The position numbers and the translations under genes are program-made. From contig JAJJLU010004426.1 in NCBI GenBank assembly GCA_023807065.1, forward strand, positions 1 to 13,151: 13,151 nt of DNA, given 5' to 3'. Positions 8,275 through 13,151 of this stretch are shown one piece after another. Each line of letters starts with the position of its first letter. The stretch's first letter is position 1. The stretch is from Isotricha intestinalis. Its lineage: Eukaryota > Ciliophora > Litostomatea > Vestibuliferida > Isotrichidae. Below the pieces are notes generated by a model that did no database searches, had not been told where the DNA came from, and saw only the letters and a list, made by a program, of their open reading frames with translations.

Positions 8275-8296
8275 ATATTTAAGAGCTCTTAAATAT
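8275..8296. promoter_or_regulatory. 22-bp perfect palindrome upstream of the cyclin gene
   Basis: The half-site ATATTTAAGAG is followed immediately by its exact reverse complement, with no spacer, centred on GAGCTC between 8285 and 8286. It ends about 105 bases before the cyclin ATG. The rest of the 230-base spacer is featureless AT-rich sequence. A perfect dyad with a GC-containing core could bind a dimeric regulator or form a hairpin in the mRNA or an upstream terminator. Its role is inference. Confidence 0.45.
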
Positions 8297-8400
8297 TTTA
8301 TTATTAATTTTTTATCATTTTATTTTTCAATTAGTGATATTAGATTAAATATTTTCTTTTTTCACTTGAAATAAAATTTAAAATTTAAAAAATAAAAAAA

Positions 8401-9462
8401 ATGGAAATGACAAAAAATTATAATTATAAATTACTTAACTTCAATAATTATAATTTAAATGAATCAAAATCAACAAGAGAAACATTAATAATAAATAATA
8501 ATAATAGTTATTTAAATCATGCCAAGCATATATCAATAGATGATGCATTAAATAAATTTTCTGTTAATTCTTTTAATTCAAATGATTCTTTTAGTTCAAA
8601 TGAAATAAATAATATTTCTTTTAATTATTCAAATATAATTGATAATGAAGATTATTATGAAAACCCTGAAAAAAATTATTTAAATGAAATTTATAATGAA
8701 TTATTAATTGAAGAAAAAAATAATGAATTTTTTCAATCTTTTAATTATATGAATTATCAATTTGAATTAACTCCAAAAATAAGAGCAAATTTAATTAATT
8801 ATCTTTATAAAATATCTCAAAAATTTTTTTTCAAAGATAAAACTATTTATTTATCAATTCAAATAATTGATAGATTTTTATGTAAAAAAAAAATAGATAT
8901 TTATTTTTTAAAATTATTAGGAGTTTCTTCGTTATTTATTTCTTCTAAATTTAATGAAATTTTTTATCCTGAAATTTCAAATTGGATGTTTTATTTAAAA
9001 GAAAATTATTCAACTGAGCAATTTTTATATATGGAATATTTTATTTTAGATTCTTTAAATTATAATATTCTTCCTTTATATCCTCTTTCTTTTTTTGAAA
9101 TAATAAATGAAAAAATAAAATTAAATAAATATGAATTTTACTTAGGACTTTTAATAATTGAAATTTCTCAATTTGAATATAATATGATTCATTTTAAAAG
9201 TAGTATTATTGTTCAATCAATTGTTTATTTAATTTTATTATTAAAAAAAAGAAAAAATCAAAAAATTGATATTGATAATATTATGTTAAATATTTTTCCA
9301 GAGTTAAAAAAAAATAAAAAAAATATTATTTGCATTAATAATTGTTGTAAATTAATAAGTGATTTATTAGATAATATTAATTCAGAAATATTTAATATAA
9401 TATATAAAAAATTTTCAAGTAAAGAATATTATAATGTTACTGATTTTAGTGTTTTTATGTAA
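8401..9462 (+). CDS. Cyclin (A/B-like cyclin box)
   Basis: The 353-residue product has an Asn/Ser-rich N-terminal region (1-110) and then a cyclin fold. The first cyclin box spans about 122-220: KIRANLINYLYKISQKF corresponds to the conserved MRxxLxxWL helix, IIDRFLCKKKI (155-165) to the NxxDRFL helix, LLGVSSLFISSKFNEIFYPE (172-191) to the LVGxxxLxxASKYEE block, and MEYFILDSLNYNI (211-223) to the fifth helix. A less conserved C-terminal box follows (about 225-330). Such proteins bind and activate a cyclin-dependent kinase. No clear RxxL destruction box is visible in the N-terminus, which may mean regulation by other means. Start ATG follows an A run; stop TAA. It converges on the ubiquitin-like gene with a gap of about 56 bases. 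Confidence 0.9.
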   Translation: MEMTKNYNYKLLNFNNYNLNESKSTRETLIINNNNSYLNHAKHISIDDALNKFSVNSFNSNDSFSSNEINNISFNYSNIIDNEDYYENPEKNYLNEIYNELLIEEKNNEFFQSFNYMNYQFELTPKIRANLINYLYKISQKFFFKDKTIYLSIQIIDRFLCKKKIDIYFLKLLGVSSLFISSKFNEIFYPEISNWMFYLKENYSTEQFLYMEYFILDSLNYNILPLYPLSFFEIINEKIKLNKYEFYLGLLIIEISQFEYNMIHFKSSIIVQSIVYLILLLKKRKNQKIDIDNIMLNIFPELKKNKKNIICINNCCKLISDLLDNINSEIFNIIYKKFSSKEYYNVTDFSVFM

Positions 9463-9518
9463 ATATATTTTTTTATTTATATTTATAAATAAATTAATCA
9501 ATTAATAATAAAAAAAAT

Positions 9519-9899
9519 TTATTTTTCTTCAAAAAAAGAAAAAAAAACTGAACTTCTCTTTTCAAATTGACTAAAAAATTGTTCAGCAAAATTTTTTCCA
9601 CTTTGAGAAAAGTTATTATTTGGAATTTCTTCTTCTTTCATTAATTTATATGATATTTCAATAAATTTTATATTTTTTAATATTAAAAGTTGATTATTTT
9701 CCTTATCTATATTATAATCATCATCTAACTCAATTTCTTTATTATTATCTATTTTACTTTTTATTATTTTAATTTTATTTTTATCATATCCATATTCTTT
9801 TTCAATTAAACTTTTAATTTCTTTTATTAAAATTGAGTTTTTTCCTTTAAACTTTAAATTAATTGGAAAATTTTTTTCTGTAATTAAGTTAATTTCCAT
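9519..9899 (-). CDS. Protein with N-terminal ubiquitin-like domain
   Basis: The 126-residue product begins with a beta-grasp pattern of about 75 residues. Two strands (INLITEKNFPINLKF) are followed by a helix (IKEIKSLIEKEYGYDKNKI), then IKIIKSK and the 'DDDYNIDKENNQLLIL' end that matches ubiquitin's SDYNIQKESTLHLVL. There is no C-terminal Gly-Gly, so it is not conjugated like ubiquitin. A tail of about 50 residues follows, with Phe-rich segments (NFAEQFFSQF, SVFFSFFEE). Domain architecture is like the N-terminal Ubl of shuttle proteins, but no UBA domain is present. It may dock to the proteasome or another ubiquitin receptor; that is inference. The stop is TAA. Confidence 0.7.
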   Translation of the reverse strand: MEINLITEKNFPINLKFKGKNSILIKEIKSLIEKEYGYDKNKIKIIKSKIDNNKEIELDDDYNIDKENNQLLILKNIKFIEISYKLMKEEEIPNNNFSQSGKNFAEQFFSQFEKRSSVFFSFFEEK

Positions 9900-10030
9900 T
9901 TATTAATATTTTCTTATATTTATTATAATTATTTATATTAAGAAAACAAAATAAAAAAAAGTTCCAAAAAAATAAATAAAAATAAATAAATAAGTTTATG
10001 ATAAAAAATTACATTTGAAATATAATATTA

Positions 10031-10251
10031 TTAAATTTTATCCTTTTTATCTTCATCTAATTCATCTCTTACATTAAAATAATTTTTATAAGTTTTATCA
10101 ACTAAAATTTCTAAAAAACTTTAAAAAAAAATTTTACGGTTTCTATCACCTAATCTTCACTGTCAATATTTTCAGGACCAAATCTTAATTCATTATGAAA
10201 TTTAGTTTTTTTTGCCAATGATTTTAATTTTGAATCACTAACATGCTCCAT
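10031..10251 (-). CDS. Small spliced protein, unknown, with one frame lesion
   Basis: The ATG at 10249-10251 opens MEHVSDSKLKSLAKK and runs through NELRFGPENIDSED to an in-frame TAG at 10150-10152. A 27-nt GT-AG intron (10111-10137) follows, and the second exon (10031-10110) encodes ILVDKTYKNYF, NVRDELDEDKKDKI and a TAA stop. Joining the exons is in phase only if the reading frame shifts just before the splice: one extra T at GATTAG would give SEDLGDRNQILVDK. Removing an 11-base GTGAAGATTAG unit, flanked by repeated GTGA, would also restore the frame. So this is either a real gene of about 68 codons with a sequence error or a young pseudogene. Charged, no membrane segment, family not recognised. 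It diverges from the metallophosphoesterase with 67 bases between ATGs. Confidence 0.5.
10111..10137 (-). other. 27-nt GT-AG intron
   Basis: On the minus strand it begins GTAAAA, contains a run of nine T and ends TTTTTTAG. The length (27 nt) and the 5' GTAAAA match the intron at 7651-7677. It would also be phase 1, and reading through it in the downstream frame meets TAA. The independent match in length, ends and phase is the main support for both introns. Confidence 0.65.
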
Positions 10252-10318
10252 TTTATTTATTTATGAAAATAAAATAATAAATTCTTTTTAAATGATTTTT
10301 TTTTAATTTTTTATTTAA

Positions 10319-11407
10319 ATGTTTCCTTTAAAAAGAATCTTTGTAGTTTATGGTTTTTATTATTATTCTATTGTATTTGGATTATATTACAATTTATCAG
10401 TAATTTATTATATTGTTTATAATAAAATTCCTCCTTTTATTTTATTTATTTATTCTTTTTTAATCATAACTACTTATTATCTTATATCTATTTTTTGTTT
10501 ATTAAAAAAATTAGAATTATATAAATTTTTATATGTAAGATATTTTCATTTTTTTGGTTTAATATTTTATTTAAGTTGTTATTCAATTATTTTTTATCCA
10601 ATATATTACTTTTCAAATTATAGAAAAAGAACATATATATTAATATATACTTTACCATCATTATTATCTGTTTTATTTGGTTTAATTAATGAAAGATTAT
10701 TGTATGCTGATAAACACAAAATAAAAATAAAAGGAATGAAAAAAGAAATAAAATTAATTCATTTGAGTGATCTTCACTTAGGAGCAGCATATGGAAAAAA
10801 AGATGTTGAAAAATTAGTAAATTTAATATTAAAAGAAAAAGGAGATTTAATAGTAATTACAGGTGATATTATTGATGGAAATATGTTATTAGATAAAAAA
10901 GATTTAGAACCTTTTTCTAAATTAAAAATTCCTATATATTATGTAACTGGAAATCATGAATTTTATGGTGATTATAATCAAGCAATGAATATTATAGATA
11001 ATTTAGATTATATTAAGCATTTAAAAAATGAAAATATTATTTTTAATGATTGTATTAATATAATTGGAAAAGATTATGATTTTAATATTGAAAATGCTAA
11101 AAAAGATATTAAAGAATTAATTCCAAATAATAATTTACCTAATATTTTATTATATCATTCTCCTATTTTTGAATTAGAAGATTTAACTTATTTAAATGTT
11201 AATTTATTCTTATGTGGTCATTTACATGGAGGTCAAATGTTTCCTTATGATAATGTTAAACATATGATTTATTATAAAAGAACTAAAGGATTATTTACAT
11301 TAAATAACAATAATTATTTATATTTAGTTTCTGGAACTGGAACTTCAGTTCCTTTAATAAGAACAATGTCTTCTCCTAATTTTGGAGTTATTACAATTAG
11401 TTCATAA
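10319..11407 (+). CDS. Membrane-anchored calcineurin-like metallophosphoesterase (TMPPE/YkuE-like)
   Basis: The 362-residue product has about four hydrophobic helices (roughly 7-33, 37-62, 74-98, 104-124) and then a complete metallophosphoesterase domain. Metal ligands and catalytic residues are visible: SDLHLG (150-155, D151 and H153), TGDIIDG (181-187, D183), GNHE (211-214, N212 and H213), YHSP (279-282, H280) and CGHLHGGQ (299-306, H301 and H303). The order of several N-terminal membrane segments and then this domain is that of the TMPPE family of eukaryotes and YkuE/YaeI phosphodiesterases of bacteria. The substrate is not predictable; lipid or nucleotide phosphoesters are usual for the family. 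All ligands are present, so it should be active. The stop is TAA. Confidence 0.9.
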   Translation: MFPLKRIFVVYGFYYYSIVFGLYYNLSVIYYIVYNKIPPFILFIYSFLIITTYYLISIFCLLKKLELYKFLYVRYFHFFGLIFYLSCYSIIFYPIYYFSNYRKRTYILIYTLPSLLSVLFGLINERLLYADKHKIKIKGMKKEIKLIHLSDLHLGAAYGKKDVEKLVNLILKEKGDLIVITGDIIDGNMLLDKKDLEPFSKLKIPIYYVTGNHEFYGDYNQAMNIIDNLDYIKHLKNENIIFNDCINIIGKDYDFNIENAKKDIKELIPNNNLPNILLYHSPIFELEDLTYLNVNLFLCGHLHGGQMFPYDNVKHMIYYKRTKGLFTLNNNNYLYLVSGTGTSVPLIRTMSSPNFGVITISS

Positions 11408-11624
11408 TATTTAAAAAGAAAATAACAATTAAAAAGATAATAATATTATCATTTTTTGGAATATTTATTTAATATAATAAATCTATTATTTTAATATTTA
11501 ATTTCTTTTTTTTTTTGAAATAAAATTTAATTTTAGATTAAATCTGAGAAATTTAACTCTTGAATTTTTGAATATTAAAATATTTATGTTAATATACTTT
11601 TTTTTTCTTACTTCTTAGGATTCA

Positions 11625-12708
11625 TTAATCAATTATTTTTATTTTTTTTTTTAAATTATTTTCTAAATAAGATATAATCAATTGATTCTCTGATTTAAAC
11701 TCTTCATTTTTTTTATTTTCTTCTTTTAAAGTATCAATTTGATTAGGTTTCATAGTTTTAAATTTTGGATTATTTTCAAGAGTTTCATTAATTTCATTCA
11801 ATAATTTAACTTTATTTTTTAAAATATCATAAACAGAATATATTTTAAAATGAGTATATTTTTTATTTAAAATTTCAGTTGTGTTTTCCTTCCAGAAAGA
11901 GGATTACCAATAAAAGAAATTTTAAAAGCAATCCCATTTTCCTTTAATATTTTCACAATTATTTTTATCATCAACAGGAAAAATATTTTCAAGAACATTA
12001 GATTAAATCACTGAATTTAATATTTCTAACACTTTTATTAGGAACTTCAACATCTTCAATTTGATTTTTTGTAGATTCAAAATCATCAGGTAATGATTTA
12101 TATATATCTTTAAAATCAATTGCTTTTCTTCTTATATTTTTAGAATAATAAAAGTATAATCCCATTCATCAGCATAATTTAAATAATCAATTATTTCTCT
12201 TTCATTATGTTCCAATTAAATTTATCTTTATTTATTATATGATCATATAAATCTTCTTCATCATCTATTAAAGGATGTCTTATTGGTTTTCCATTTAAAA
12301 ATTTTCTATTCCATTCTTAAGTTAAATCTAATAATTCTTTTTAATTTTTTATTTGAAATAAATAACCATCAAATGCTATATCTATTATTTCATATGTTAT
12401 TTTTTTTTTATTAATGACTATCTATTTCTAAATTTCTTTTATGTTGTTCTGATATTTTAAAGATGTTTCTAAAGATATCTTGTTTAATGTTGAAAAAAAA
12501 ATATTTTTGTTAAATGGCTTTTCTTTTTCATATAACATTGGAATAAATCTATTTTGGGATTTATATAATTTTCTTCTTCTCTTTTTCTTATTGATTTTTC
12601 TATCATTCTTCTAAAGTTATTTAATCTTTTTTCTGTTATTGATCTTTTTGTTTTTTCTTTTAAATCTTTTTCAAAATAATCTGTTTGTAATATTTTTAAA
12701 TCTATCAT
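11625..12708 (-). pseudogene. Broken SPEF2/CPC1-like ciliary central-pair protein, adenylate-kinase-like part
   Basis: Read from 12708 downward, successive frames give a charged helical start (MIDLKILQTDYFEKDLKEK) and then YKSQNRFIPMLYEKEKPFNKN in another frame. YEIIDIAFDGYLF, EWNRKFLNGKPIRHPL and EIIDYLNYADEWDYTF follow, then IDFKDIYKSLPDDFES and LENIFPVDDKNN. Next comes an adenylate-kinase P-loop, ISFIGNPLSGRKT (about 11883-11920), and a last frame TEILNKKYTHFKIYSVYDIL ending at TAA 11625. This order matches SPEF2/CPC1 as I know it: a helical region, an EIxD...DWKxxFxNxKPI-like block, then the P-loop. At least four in-frame stops (TAG 12428 and 12422, TAA 12341 and 12317) and about five or six single-base frame changes separate the pieces. 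The P-loop Lys is Arg. No GT-AG intron explains the shifts. It is a pseudogene, possibly of a duplicated copy. Confidence 0.7.
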
Positions 12709-12741
12709 TATCTAATATATTATTTTGAGAATATCTAAAAT

Positions 12742-13151
12742 CAATAGTCTTTTGTAAAACATTCTGATTGGATAAGTTCATTATTATTATTAGAAGATAA
12801 AAATATTTTAATATCTTCAGGAAAAGATGGAACTAAATTATAGAATTATAATGAAATAAATAATATTAATTTAATTAAAGAATTTAAAGAAACTATGTCT
12901 GGATAGAATCAAGCATTATGTAGACTTAATGATGATATAATTGTTGTTAAAGCAAAAGGAACTACTTCATTAAAATTAATTTCAATATCTAAAAAAGAAA
13001 TAATTAAAACAATTGATAATCCATTTAAATGTTGAGGAATAATTTTAATTGAAGATAAAGGAATATTTTTTAGATGGAGGAAAAAGTAAAGATATAAGAA
13101 TATATAGAAATGATAATTATGAATGTATTCAAGAAATTAAAGATGCTCATA
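12742..13151 (+). pseudogene. Broken WD-repeat protein fragment, runs off the right edge
   Basis: The frame from about 12754 reads VKHSDWISSLLLLEDKNILI, then SSGKDGTKL, a typical WD40 blade (GH/DW ... SGSxDGTxKLW). It continues to NQALCRLNDDIIVV, ISKKEIIKTIDNPFKC and GIILIEDKGIFF. In-frame TAG codons lie at 12841 and 12904 and TGA at 13033. In KL-stop-NYN and FKC-stop-GII a Trp is expected. An extra T in the run at 13066-13071 shifts the frame to DGGKSKDIRIYRNDNYECIQ at the end of the window. Three stops and one frameshift in about 400 bases make it a relic. It begins about 30 bases from the head of the SPEF2-like relic, in divergent orientation. The original function is unknown beyond a beta-propeller scaffold. 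Confidence 0.65.

Noticed and set aside
12484..12708. A free-standing 74-residue gene
   Set aside because: Its sequence continues in another frame into the SPEF2/CPC1-like relic; the ORF ends only because of a frameshift, and its last 18 or so residues are out-of-frame noise.
1..13151. tRNA, rRNA, CRISPR array, transposon, telomere repeat or viral gene
   Set aside because: I looked for cloverleaf-like GC-richer patches, regular spaced repeats, terminal inverted repeats, tandem telomere units and transposase or capsid motifs, and saw none that could be supported by eye.

Overview
The window looks like nuclear DNA of an AT-rich unicellular eukaryote. Genes are mostly single-exon, small and tightly packed on both strands. 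They encode eukaryotic families (Rab GTPase, SNARE, cyclin, ubiquitin-like protein), and most start codons are preceded by a run of A. All twelve gene ends that look sound stop at TAA (10) or TGA (2), never TAG, and long ORFs such as the 583-residue phosphofructokinase carry no internal stops, so a standard genetic code fits. Two genes contain a GT-AG intron of exactly 27 nt, and one broken gene resembles the ciliary central-pair protein SPEF2/CPC1. Tiny introns, a cilium-gene relic and a pyrophosphate-type phosphofructokinase together suggest a ciliate-like protist with anaerobic-type glycolysis that kept the standard code. That assignment is inference; other AT-rich protists are not excluded.

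Layout, left to right. Positions 116-811 (-) encode a type I membrane protein. 1229-1501 (-) encodes a small protein with a dual-acylation (MGC) N-terminus. About 1872-2107 (+) is a probable gene relic. 2201-3274 (+) is a short-chain dehydrogenase-like protein that has lost its catalytic Ser and Tyr. 3436-4083 (-) is a tail-anchored SNARE. 4292-6043 (-) is a pyrophosphate-dependent phosphofructokinase with an apparent signal peptide, divergent from a Rab GTPase at 6225-6833 (+). 7016-7723 (-) is a spliced four-pass membrane protein, divergent from an unknown 108-residue protein at 7844-8170 (+). 8401-9462 (+) is a cyclin with a 22-bp perfect palindrome in its upstream region. 9519-9899 (-) is a ubiquitin-like-domain protein. 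10031-10251 (-) is a small spliced gene with one frame lesion, divergent from a membrane-anchored metallophosphoesterase at 10319-11407 (+).

From about 11625 to the right edge the picture changes. Two head-to-head broken genes fill the space: an SPEF2/CPC1-like relic (-) and a WD-repeat relic (+). Both carry several nonsense codons and frameshifts. The nonsense codons sit where Gln or Trp is expected, which C-to-T or G-to-A transitions would produce.

The genes form no obvious pathway. Rab and SNARE belong to membrane traffic, the phosphofructokinase to glycolysis and the cyclin to cell-cycle control. A feature shared by several genes is a switch in synonymous codon choice along the gene, from A-ending (ATA for Ile) near the 5' end to T-ending (ATT) further on. 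I see no tRNA, rRNA, CRISPR array, transposon or telomere repeat.
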